A stretch of 25,883 nt of DNA from Prevotella sp. CAG:924. GTDB lineage: Bacteria > Bacteroidota > Bacteroidia > Bacteroidales > Bacteroidaceae. The position numbers and the translations under genes are program-made. The DNA lies in the NCBI GenBank assembly GCA_000431975.1, contig HF988478.1, positions 1 to 25,883 of the forward strand, in the 5' to 3' direction. A model generated the notes under the pieces. That model worked only from the letters and a program-made list of their open reading frames with translations. It ran no database searches and was not told the DNA's origin. Positions 14,555-22,047 of this stretch are shown here, one piece after another (positions within the stretch are counted from its first letter, which is position 1; each line of letters starts with the position of its first letter).

Positions 14555-16873
14555 ATGGCAAAACAATTTTATATACAGAATGTTTCGTTCAGGGGAGAAA
14601 GAGATCGTTTCCTGACGGAAGGAGGAGGTTCAAAAGATCTGCCGAAGTGGGTCGATGAGGCAACGATTATTGCAAACGCAGGACGAGTACGTGGGCAGTT
14701 AAGGCTTATTTCAGAATTATTTTCTGATGGGAAAAGAACGATGCCTGTGATTACGGAAGTAACATTGAACAGGAAAGCTACAGCCAAGTCGTATCGTCAT
14801 GCTGTACGTGGCATATTGGATATCGACTCAAAAAGAAATGTGATAGGAGTTACATCCGTCGGGAAACTTCTGGTGAAAATAGACTCATCCAACGACTTGA
14901 ACAAAATAGCGCAGGCATTTAGTTCTATCAACCCGGCTGCTTTGCCTAAAGGGAAAAAGATAGGTCTGTCGGCAATAGAAAGCATATCTCAGTATAAAGC
15001 TATTGTTGATGAAGATATCAGTACTGACGATCGTGTGAAGCTGCAGATGGTCGATTATTTAAACCGTGAGTACAACCATCGTTCCCGCGTAGCCTTGAAA
15101 GTAGAATGTGGCAGATATGATGTAGGCGTAGAAGAACTTAATTATGCCAGTGGCTTGCGGTTATATGCATTGTCCAATGTGTCAAACGAAGCTTTGAGAG
15201 CAATCGCATCCATGGACTGCGTGCTGTCTGTCAGGAAAATGCCTACAATAGAATTTGAGGCAGCCCCCGACACGGAAAATTCCAGTATTGAAGTGATGCT
15301 GCCACGGGAAGGCGAAAGCTATCCTATGGTGGGACTGCTGGATACCGGTGTCGGAGATATTGACTATTTACGTCCATGGATGACAGGACTTGAAGATAAT
15401 GTCGCAGGTTTGGAGGAAGCGGATATTAACAGAAGACATGGAACCGCCGTTGCGGGTGTTATCAATTATGGAGATCTCCTTGAAAATAGAGACCTGACGA
15501 AATGTGGACCTTGTATAATACAAAGTTGCATAGTAAACACGTCTAAAGACAGGGCGACAATATTTGAACACGAATTGGTCGGCAATATCCAAAGGGCTGT
15601 CACTGCGCATCCTGAAATAAAGATATGGAATCTGTCACAAGGTACAGATAAAATAATCAGTGATGACAGATATTCTGATTTTGGCATTGCATTAGACAGC
15701 TTGCAGAAAAGCAATAATATTCTTATATGCAAGTCGGCCAGCAACGTCGACCCTCGTGCGGATGACCTTCGAATCACGGATGGAGCAGACTCCTTGCTCA
15801 GTCTAGTCGTGGGATCGATAGCTCATAAGAAGACAACCGAAAACGATGCGGAAGAGAATGACAGAAGTCCTTTCTCCCGTATCGGGCCCGGTGTGGAAAA
15901 TGTAGTAAAACCAGACCTCGTTCATTATGGAGGCAATTGCGATACGCATTTATCTCTGTTTTCTGAATGGGGAAAACAATTCATGAAATTTAGTGGTACA
16001 AGCTTTTCAACCCCACGGGTAACTTCTTTGGCTGCCAACCTAAGTCAGGAAATAGGAGGAGAATGCAATCCTTTGCTGTTAAAAGCATTGATCATTCACA
16101 ATGCTGATTATCCAAAAGGCTTGTCAAAAACGGCGGGAGAGCTCCGTAAGGAAATGGGCTTCGGATTACCGGCTGCAGTAACAGACATGCTTAAAAACGA
16201 TGCTGATGAATGCACCATGGTATTTGCTCACACTTTGCGGAAAGGTGAGGATGTCGCTTCACTGGATTTCCCATATCCCCAGTGCCTTGTAGAAAACGGC
16301 GAGTTTATTGGCAATATAAAGGTGACGCTGGCTGTCAATCCTGTTGTCGATGCCAGCCAGGGAAGTGAATACTGTCAAAGTCAGGCTGACGTGCTTTTGG
16401 AAACCTTTGATCATGTTGAATATGTCCAGTTAGGCGAAAGTGCAATGATGCGTAACGAGGCCCGAACGTCAAGCGATGCCATGAATGTTCTGAATGCTGC
16501 CTTTTACAGTACAAAAGCATTTAACAAAGAATTTGCGGAAGAACGTATGCTCATAGAACAGGGAGACAAGTACCAACCTATTAAGAAATATTCTGTAGAT
16601 CTGTCGAAAATGACAAAGTCGAACAGGAAAAAAGCATTGGGCAGCAATAGGAAATGGGCTTTAAAAATCAAAGGCCTATATCGAGATGCCGCGGAACAAA
16701 CTTTATTGAGAGACGGGGAAATATTGTCGCAAGATGTTGTAGTAATAGTAACGATAACAGATCCTAAGCATCAAGGACTCGTCTATTCTGAATGTCTGAA
16801 TTTATTGGCACAAAGAGGATACGTGCATAATGATATTAATGTTCATAGCAACATAAGTATCACTAATCAATAA
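14555..16873 (+). CDS. ietS: Subtilisin-like serine protease of IetAS-type system
   Basis: 772 residues with no signal peptide, so it is probably cytoplasmic, unlike most bacterial subtilases. A roughly 250-residue N-terminal region of unassigned fold is followed by the S8 peptidase domain. The catalytic Asp is in GLLDTGVGD (D263), His in RRHGTAVAG (H295), oxyanion Asn in KSASNVDP (N397), and Ser in FSGTSFSTPRVT (S483). All triad residues are present, so it should be active. The C-terminal part after about residue 560 is beta-rich and unassigned. It is the effector or toxin half of IetAS-like pairs, with the upstream ATPase expected to restrain or direct it. The start ATG lies six bases after the ietA stop, indicating coupled expression. 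Confidence 0.87.
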   Translation: MAKQFYIQNVSFRGERDRFLTEGGGSKDLPKWVDEATIIANAGRVRGQLRLISELFSDGKRTMPVITEVTLNRKATAKSYRHAVRGILDIDSKRNVIGVTSVGKLLVKIDSSNDLNKIAQAFSSINPAALPKGKKIGLSAIESISQYKAIVDEDISTDDRVKLQMVDYLNREYNHRSRVALKVECGRYDVGVEELNYASGLRLYALSNVSNEALRAIASMDCVLSVRKMPTIEFEAAPDTENSSIEVMLPREGESYPMVGLLDTGVGDIDYLRPWMTGLEDNVAGLEEADINRRHGTAVAGVINYGDLLENRDLTKCGPCIIQSCIVNTSKDRATIFEHELVGNIQRAVTAHPEIKIWNLSQGTDKIISDDRYSDFGIALDSLQKSNNILICKSASNVDPRADDLRITDGADSLLSLVVGSIAHKKTTENDAEENDRSPFSRIGPGVENVVKPDLVHYGGNCDTHLSLFSEWGKQFMKFSGTSFSTPRVTSLAANLSQEIGGECNPLLLKALIIHNADYPKGLSKTAGELRKEMGFGLPAAVTDMLKNDADECTMVFAHTLRKGEDVASLDFPYPQCLVENGEFIGNIKVTLAVNPVVDASQGSEYCQSQADVLLETFDHVEYVQLGESAMMRNEARTSSDAMNVLNAAFYSTKAFNKEFAEERMLIEQGDKYQPIKKYSVDLSKMTKSNRKKALGSNRKWALKIKGLYRDAAEQTLLRDGEILSQDVVVIVTITDPKHQGLVYSECLNLLAQRGYVHNDINVHSNISITNQ

Positions 16874-17074
16874 ATATCATAATTCTGATGGGTGTCAGAT
16901 GTTGTGATGATATTGTTCATCCCTTATAGATGTTATAAATGGTGGGATTTCATCATGTCAAGGCTGCTGTCCGGGACTTACATCTTGAAGGGATGAGTTT
17001 GTCAGGTTATTTGGATATAATATCTGTAAATCCAGACAGCCTGTCCGATGGTAAGAATAAATAGTTCGCTGTGT

Positions 17075-17113
17075 ATGCCCGGTTGTGAACATTTCGCGTT
17101 CATAACTGGGCAT
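17075..17113. terminator. Long hairpin between ietS and menE
   Basis: ATGCCCGGTTGTGAAC (17075-17090) and GTTCATAACTGGGCAT (17098-17113) pair over 16 positions, two of which are G-U or A-C depending on strand, with the loop ATTTCGC. It lies between convergent ietS and menE and could terminate both, but no clear T-run follows on either side. It also coincides with the composition change at the island edge. Confidence 0.45.
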
Positions 17114-17121
17114 AATCATGG

Positions 17122-18144
17122 CTATTTGTCTGCATCCCGATGCCGTGCCACCCACTGCTCGGCCTGTGCGCGTGCCGGTTTGCCGGTGCCTGTGAGGGGC
17201 AGGTGGTCGATGTGGAGATAATGGCGGGGAAGCCAGTAGTGGGGGAGCACCTGTCGGCATATGTCTTTCAGGCTGTCGGGGTCGGGATGCTCGGTGAGCA
17301 GGACAATGGCCTCGCCGAACTTCGGATCCTTGGCGCGCGTGATCATGAAGGGTGCCCGGAGGACGGGCTTCAGGGCAGCCTCCACCTCCTCGGCCTGCAC
17401 CTTGATGCCGCCGGTGTCGATGACATTGTCGAGACGGCCGAGGATGCGGAACTGTCCCTGCGCGTTGATGACGGCACGGTCGTGGGTGACGAGCGTGCCC
17501 TCATGTACCAGGGGCGCGTCGATGACGAGGCAGCCGTCGGCGTTGAGGCTGACGGCCACGGTGTCGAAGGGCGTGTACCACTCGGAGGCACCGGGACCGC
17601 TGAGGCGTCGGAGGGCGATGTGGGAGAGCGTCTCCGTCATGCCGTAGGTGCTCCAGACGGCGTGGGGAAAGGTCCTCAGCTGGCGTGCCAGCTCGTCGTC
17701 GATGGCACCTCCGCCGATGATGAGCTGCCGGACGGCCTTCAGCCGCCGCGCCTCCTCGGGCACGCGGAGGGAGTTGTAGACCTGCAGGGGCACCATGGCC
17801 GCGAAGGTGAGGCCGCCGTCGGGGGAGGCATGGAGCTGCCGGGCATATCGGCCCAGCGAGGCGTCGCTGAGGGGATGGCCGCCGGGCTGCACGCTGACGA
17901 GCTGCAGACGGCGCTCGAGGCTGCGCACGACCACCATCTTGCCGGCGATATAGTCGAGAGGCATGCAGAGCAGGGCCGTGTCGCCGGGACGGAGGCCGAG
18001 GAAGTCGCACGTGATGCGGGCGGAGGCGAGCATGCGCCGCTTCTCTACCTCCATCGGCTTGGGAGTGCCCGTAGAGCCGCTCGTGTGGACGGTGACGGTA
18101 GCCGACGGACTGTTCCACTCGGAGAGGAATTGCTGTAGTGTCAT
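17122..18144 (-). CDS. menE: O-succinylbenzoate-CoA ligase
   Basis: 340-residue acyl-adenylate-forming enzyme that joins CoA to o-succinylbenzoate in menaquinone synthesis. Motifs in order: the P-loop-like TSGSTGTPKP at 21-30, the STYGMTET adenylate motif near 165-172, GRLDNVIDTGGIKVQAEEVE at the hinge, and the C-terminal catalytic Lys in LTGTGKPAR. It is shorter than E. coli MenE (about 450) because the N-terminal region before the P-loop is very short, as is common in Bacteroidetes. No other men gene is in the window; the rest of the pathway would lie upstream of its start or elsewhere. It is divergent from frr, with separate promoter-like boxes for each. Its high-GC codon use marks the return to core chromosome. 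Confidence 0.9.
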   Translation of the reverse strand: MTLQQFLSEWNSPSATVTVHTSGSTGTPKPMEVEKRRMLASARITCDFLGLRPGDTALLCMPLDYIAGKMVVVRSLERRLQLVSVQPGGHPLSDASLGRYARQLHASPDGGLTFAAMVPLQVYNSLRVPEEARRLKAVRQLIIGGGAIDDELARQLRTFPHAVWSTYGMTETLSHIALRRLSGPGASEWYTPFDTVAVSLNADGCLVIDAPLVHEGTLVTHDRAVINAQGQFRILGRLDNVIDTGGIKVQAEEVEAALKPVLRAPFMITRAKDPKFGEAIVLLTEHPDPDSLKDICRQVLPHYWLPRHYLHIDHLPLTGTGKPARAQAEQWVARHRDADK

Positions 18145-18211
18145 AGGATGATTTTATGATGGCAATGGAGGGCCGGCCGCCTGTGCGGGCCGGTATTTGC
18201 ATTGCGACGGG

Positions 18212-18219
18212 CAAAAGTA
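18212..18219 (-). promoter_or_regulatory. Candidate -7 box for menE
   Basis: On the minus strand this reads TACTTTTG, a fit to TAnnTTTG, 67 bases upstream of the menE ATG. No clear -33 box is seen. Confidence 0.45.
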
Positions 18220-18250
18220 AACAAAAAAACTCATTTTTCCTCCCTCTGAT

Positions 18251-18282
18251 ATTGCTTTATTCGATTTTTAGTTTTAAATTTG
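18251..18282 (+). promoter_or_regulatory. Promoter of frr-rsgA
   Basis: ATTG (18251-18254), 20 bases, then TAAATTTG (18275-18282), a close match to TTTG-N19-21-TAnnTTTG. It lies 34 bases before the frr ATG. Confidence 0.65.
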
Positions 18283-18316
18283 CGATAAATACAAAACAAT
18301 TAAAACCCATTAATTC

Positions 18317-18877
18317 ATGTTAGACGTAAAGAAGACCTTATCGGACGCCGAGACAAAGATGAAGAAGGCGACCAAGTTTCTGGAGGATGAGCTGGCACGT
18401 GTACGCGCCGGCCGTGCCAACGTTGCCATCCTTGACGGTGTGCGCGTGAGTGCCTACGGCCAGCAGATGCCGCTCAACCAGGTAGCCAACGTAGCCGTGC
18501 AGGATGCCCGCACGATCACCATCCGTCCCTGGGACCGTAAGCAGCTGAAGGATATCGAGAAGGGAATCATGGACAGCGATGTAGGCATCACGCCCGAGAA
18601 CAACGGCGAGATGGTGATCCTGCGTCTGCCACAGCCTACCGAGGAGCGCCGTAAGGAGCTCGTGAAGCAGTGCAACAAGATCGGTGAGAAGACGAAGGTG
18701 GAGGTGCGCAACACCCGCTCGGACTATAAGGACAAGCTGAAGAAGGCCATCAAGGACGGCCTGTCGGAGGACCTGGAGAAGGACGCCGAGGGCGACCTGC
18801 AGAAGCTCCACGACAAGTATATCAAGGACATTGACGCCCTGCTCGCTGCCAAGCAGAAAGAAATCATGACCGTCTGA
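18317..18877 (+). CDS. frr: Ribosome recycling factor
   Basis: 186 residues, the normal length. It releases the 70S post-termination complex together with EF-G. Characteristic sequence: LARVRAGRANVAILDGVRVS near the N-terminus, MPLNQVANV, DARTITIRPWDRKQLKDIEK, GEMVILRLPQPTEERRKELV and the C-terminal helix of the three-helix bundle (EVRNTRSDYKDKLKKAIKDG). Its TGA overlaps the rsgA ATG by one base (TGATG), so the two are translationally coupled. Confidence 0.97.
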   Translation: MLDVKKTLSDAETKMKKATKFLEDELARVRAGRANVAILDGVRVSAYGQQMPLNQVANVAVQDARTITIRPWDRKQLKDIEKGIMDSDVGITPENNGEMVILRLPQPTEERRKELVKQCNKIGEKTKVEVRNTRSDYKDKLKKAIKDGLSEDLEKDAEGDLQKLHDKYIKDIDALLAAKQKEIMTV

Positions 18878-19836
18878 TGCGCGGACTCGTCATCAAAAAT
18901 ACAGGCAGCTGGTACACGGTGAGGACCGAGGAGGGTGCTACCGTCGAGAGCAAGATCAAGGGCAACTTCCGCATCCGCGGCATACGGTCGACCAACCCCG
19001 TCGCTGTGGGCGACTGGGTGACGATAGAGCCCAACCAGGAAGGAACGGCCTTCATCACGGCCATCGACGACCGGAAGAACTACATCATCCGTAAGTCGCA
19101 GAACCTGTCGAAGCAGAGCCATATCATCGCGGCAAACGTCGATCTGGCCATGCTCGTGGTGACCGTGTGTCATCCGCAGACATCGACGACCTTCATCGAC
19201 CGCTTCCTGGCCTCGGCAGAGGCATACAGCGTGCCCGTCGTGCTGGTGTTTAACAAGACCGACCTGCTCACCGAGGAGGAACGCCACTATCAGGCGATGA
19301 TGGTGAACCTCTACGAGACGGTGGGCTACCGGTGTGTGGAGATCTCGGCCAAGACGGGCGAGGGACTCGACCGGCTGACCGAACTGCTGAAAGGCGGAAC
19401 GGAGGAGAACAACGGCGTGGGACAGGTGACGCTGCTGAGCGGCAACTCGGGAGTGGGGAAGTCGACGCTCATCAACCGCGTGGTGCCCGGTGCCCACCAG
19501 CGCGTGGCATCGATCAGCGACGCGCACGACACAGGCATGCACACGACGACCTTCTCGGAGATGCTGGCGCTGCCCGGCGGCGGCTATCTCATCGACACGC
19601 CGGGCATCAAGGGCTTCGGTACGTTCGACATGGAGCCGGAGGAGATCACAAGCTATTTCCGCGAGATCTTCCACTTCTCCAAGGACTGCCGCTTCTCCAA
19701 CTGCACGCATACGCATGAGCCGGGCTGCGCGGTGATCAAGGCGGTGGAGGACCACTACATCGCCGCATCGCGATATCAGAGCTATCTTTCCATGCTCCAG
19801 GATAAGGACGAGGGGAAATACCGGCCTGCCTATTGA
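18877..19836 (+). CDS. rsgA: Ribosome small-subunit-dependent GTPase A
   Basis: 319 residues. It is the circularly permuted GTPase that helps late 30S maturation. An N-terminal OB fold (about 1-75) precedes G motifs in permuted order: G4 NKTD at 126-129, G5 SAK at 157-159, G1 GNSGVGKS at 189-196, G3 DTPG at 240-243. The C-terminal zinc-binding site is visible as C271, C276, H278 and C284 (CRFSNCTHTHEPGC). The start overlaps the frr stop. Pairing with frr joins two ribosome-related functions in one operon. Confidence 0.97.
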   Translation: MRGLVIKNTGSWYTVRTEEGATVESKIKGNFRIRGIRSTNPVAVGDWVTIEPNQEGTAFITAIDDRKNYIIRKSQNLSKQSHIIAANVDLAMLVVTVCHPQTSTTFIDRFLASAEAYSVPVVLVFNKTDLLTEEERHYQAMMVNLYETVGYRCVEISAKTGEGLDRLTELLKGGTEENNGVGQVTLLSGNSGVGKSTLINRVVPGAHQRVASISDAHDTGMHTTTFSEMLALPGGGYLIDTPGIKGFGTFDMEPEEITSYFREIFHFSKDCRFSNCTHTHEPGCAVIKAVEDHYIAASRYQSYLSMLQDKDEGKYRPAY

Positions 19837-19936
19837 CGGGGCATGACTGTCGCGAAGGCAGACGACTGACGACAAATGAAGACAAACATAAAGGCTGTGT
19901 TACAAACAAAATGTAGAGACAGCCTTGACAAGAGGA

Positions 19937-19964
19937 GGGCGGACGCACCACGGTGCGCCCGCCC
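19937..19964. repeat. GC-rich hairpin after rsgA
   Basis: GGGCGGACGCACC and GGTGCGCCCGCCC pair over 13 positions with one mismatch around a 2-base loop. There is no T-run, so it may be a processed 3' end, a weak terminator for frr-rsgA, or a copy of a genome repeat. Confidence 0.5.
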
Positions 19965-20126
19965 TTCACTGTGGTATATATATAATAAGGTTGGGAAATG
20001 ACGGTATATGCGCAGGGTAGCATATAGGGACGCACTCCATCCGGAGCCGGTGGCATTGTCCGTATGGTTGTCGCGTCAGGCCCGATAGGGAATCGGACTT
20101 ACCTTACATATACCTTACTATAATAA

Positions 20127-20170
20127 GAGCGTCCCTTTCTTCCGGGGTAGACCGGGAGGAAGGGACGCTC
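20127..20170 (-). terminator. Strong terminator after the epimerase operon
   Basis: GAGCGTCCCTTTCTTCCGG (20127-20145) pairs with CCGGGAGGAAGGGACGCTC (20152-20170) in 17 of 19 positions. On the minus strand the hairpin is followed by TTATTATAG. It may also stop readthrough from rsgA. Confidence 0.75.
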
Positions 20171-20228
20171 GCTGTTGATGATTCTTATTGTGGATTTGCC
20201 TGATAACGCAAATACTGCCGGCAGGGCA

Positions 20229-21101
20229 TCACTCGCCGATGGTGATCGTGTATTCGCTCATGAAGCTGGAGCCCGGCAGGAGCTTGTTCATGAGGTAGCG
20301 GTCCTTGAACTCGCCCTCATAGTGGGCGAAGTCGGCGATGCCGTACCACGGCTCGATGCAGAGGAAGGGCGCGTGCTTGCCCCAGGGCGTCCATACGGCC
20401 ACGGCCGGTGTCTTGAAGTCGACCGACACATAGGGCTTGTGCTCCTTGTCGAGCAGCGTGATGTGGTGGACCTGTGAGTGGTCGAACTGTACGGAGTCTT
20501 CCTTGAACGTGTCTTCGGTGACATGCCAGAGGCCTTTCTCGGTGTGGATGGCCTCGTGACGTCCGCGGTCGATGCAGCCGTCGATGGTGCAGAACACGCG
20601 GACGGGATCGTCGGCGTCGAGCTGCAGGTCGGCCTCGAGCGGCTGTCCGGCTACCGCTCCGGGCACGTTGAAGGCGGGATGACCGCCGATCTGGAAGTAG
20701 ATGGGCTTGTCGTCGGTGTTCTCGACATGCCAGACGATGCGGATGCGGTTGCCGTCGAGCTTATAGCTGATGCCGAGGTTGAAGTGGAAGGGATATTTCT
20801 CATAGGTCTCCTTTGTGTCGTGCATGGCGAAGACCACCTGATTGTCGCCGCGGGCGATGACGCGGAAGTCGGAGTCGCGGGCGAAGCCGTGCTTCTTGTT
20901 GTGGTATTCCTTGCCGTTGACGCGGAAGGTATCGTGCCATACGCTGCACACCCAAGGGAAGAGGACGGGTGAGCGGCGTCCCCAGTATTGGGCGTCGCCC
21001 TGCCACAGATACTCATGTCCCTTGCTGTCGCGGATGCTGTGGAGCTCTGCTCCGTGCTCGCTGATCTCGATAGTGAGCTGGTCGTTTTTAAGTGATTCCA
21101 T
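20229..21101 (-). CDS. Aldose 1-epimerase family protein
   Basis: 290 residues of the galactose-mutarotase-like fold (LacX/YeaD-like subgroup). Candidate catalytic and sugar-binding residues: H71 in NKKHGFARDSDF, H141 in FQIGGHPAFN, and E250 in LCIEPWYGIAD. Arg42 or Arg43 in WGRRSPVLFPW is a typical substrate-side position. It interconverts anomers of a sugar or sugar phosphate; the substrate is not readable from sequence. It lies 9 bases after cdsA and is last in the rsfS-ftsH-cdsA run, which seems a metabolic passenger rather than a functional link. Confidence 0.88.
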   Translation of the reverse strand: MESLKNDQLTIEISEHGAELHSIRDSKGHEYLWQGDAQYWGRRSPVLFPWVCSVWHDTFRVNGKEYHNKKHGFARDSDFRVIARGDNQVVFAMHDTKETYEKYPFHFNLGISYKLDGNRIRIVWHVENTDDKPIYFQIGGHPAFNVPGAVAGQPLEADLQLDADDPVRVFCTIDGCIDRGRHEAIHTEKGLWHVTEDTFKEDSVQFDHSQVHHITLLDKEHKPYVSVDFKTPAVAVWTPWGKHAPFLCIEPWYGIADFAHYEGEFKDRYLMNKLLPGSSFMSEYTITIGE

Positions 21102-21110
21102 ATCGTAAGA

Positions 21111-21977
21111 TTAGAAGATGGTCAGTGTGTAGAGATAGAGGACGGCGGCGGGGATGGCCATGAGGGAGGAGTCGAACCGGTCCATCATGCCTCCGTGTCC
21201 GGGGAGGATGTTGCCACTGTCCTTGATGCCGAGGGTGCGCTTGAAGAGGCTCTCGACGAGGTCGCCCCAGGTGCCTACGACGGCGATGACGAGTCCGAGG
21301 CCCATCCAGCCGGGGATGGAGAGACGGGGCACGTCGACACCCCGGTTGACGAGATAGCCCAGGAGGGCCGCCACGGCGATGACGAGGATGCCGCCGCCGA
21401 TGGATCCTTCCCACGTCTTGCCCGGGGAGATGCGCGGGAAGAGCTTATGACGGCCGAGCAGCGAGCCGGTGAGGTAGGCGCCCGAGTCGTTGACCCAGAG
21501 GAAGATGAAGACGCTCAGCGGCAGCATCGTGTCGTAGCTGACGCCGCTCTGGTCGGGAGCCATCTCGAAGGCGAGGATATTGATCATGGAGAAGGGCAGG
21601 GCGATGTACATCTGTCCGAGCATGGTGTAGGCCCAGTCGTTGATGGCGTTCTTGTTCTTGGTATAGAGCTCACTGATGAACAGATAGACAATGGTGAGCA
21701 GATAGGGCACCATGACGACAAAGTTGTTGACGATGCCGGTGCGCCAGCCTGCCACGGCGAGGAAGAAATACACGCCGGCAACAGTGGAGATGAAGCGGTT
21801 GACCTGTACGTTGTCGAGACCGTTGACCAGTCCGGTGTACTCCCAGAGGGTGAGTCCTGTGATGAGGGCAAAAAGAAATACCATGGCACGCGGGCTAAGG
21901 AAGCCGGCTACCATGATAGCGACAAAGAGCACGCCGGTGATGGAGCGTACGATCAAATTTTTCTGCTTGTCAGTCAT
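21111..21977 (-). CDS. cdsA: Phosphatidate cytidylyltransferase
   Basis: 288 residues with about eight hydrophobic segments. It is an inner-membrane enzyme making CDP-diacylglycerol from phosphatidate and CTP, the branch point of phospholipid synthesis. The family signature S-x-x-K-R-x4-K-D-x-G ... H-G-G-x-x-D-R-x-D is complete at 243-269 (SLFKRTLGIKDSGN to MMDRFD), preceded by SPGKTWEGSIGG at 184-195. It follows ftsH after a 70-base gap that contains a hairpin. Confidence 0.96.
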   Translation of the reverse strand: MTDKQKNLIVRSITGVLFVAIMVAGFLSPRAMVFLFALITGLTLWEYTGLVNGLDNVQVNRFISTVAGVYFFLAVAGWRTGIVNNFVVMVPYLLTIVYLFISELYTKNKNAINDWAYTMLGQMYIALPFSMINILAFEMAPDQSGVSYDTMLPLSVFIFLWVNDSGAYLTGSLLGRHKLFPRISPGKTWEGSIGGGILVIAVAALLGYLVNRGVDVPRLSIPGWMGLGLVIAVVGTWGDLVESLFKRTLGIKDSGNILPGHGGMMDRFDSSLMAIPAAVLYLYTLTIF

Positions 21978-22002
21978 ATCGTTTTCATTTTAGGTAGAAG
22001 AA

Positions 22003-22033
22003 GGAAGCCTTGTCCTATGCGGGCAAGGCTTCC
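22003..22033 (-). terminator. Hairpin between ftsH and cdsA
   Basis: GGAAGCCTTG (22003-22012) and CAAGGCTTCC (22024-22033) are perfect 10-bp arms around an 11-base loop. On the minus strand TTCTTC follows rather than a pure T-run, so partial termination or mRNA end protection is likely, which would lower expression of cdsA and the epimerase gene relative to ftsH. Confidence 0.55.
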
Positions 22034-22047
22034 CCTATGATGATGCT

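Larger units (their letters stand above)
19837..20228. other. Gene-free stretch between rsgA and epimerase gene
   Basis: This is the spacer between convergent transcription units, with no believable ORF. It holds three hairpins: AAGGCTGT/ACAGCCTT (19891-19926, 20-base loop) and the two described separately at 19937-19964 and 20127-20170. The middle part (19970-20120) shows nothing recognisable. Confidence 0.6.

Noticed and set aside
17140..18138. 332-residue plus-strand frame opposite menE
   Set aside because: Antisense shadow of the high-GC menE; the menE frame has all adenylate-forming motifs.
18724..19875. 383-residue minus-strand frame opposite frr/rsgA
   Set aside because: Antisense shadow; RsgA G motifs and zinc site are on the plus strand.
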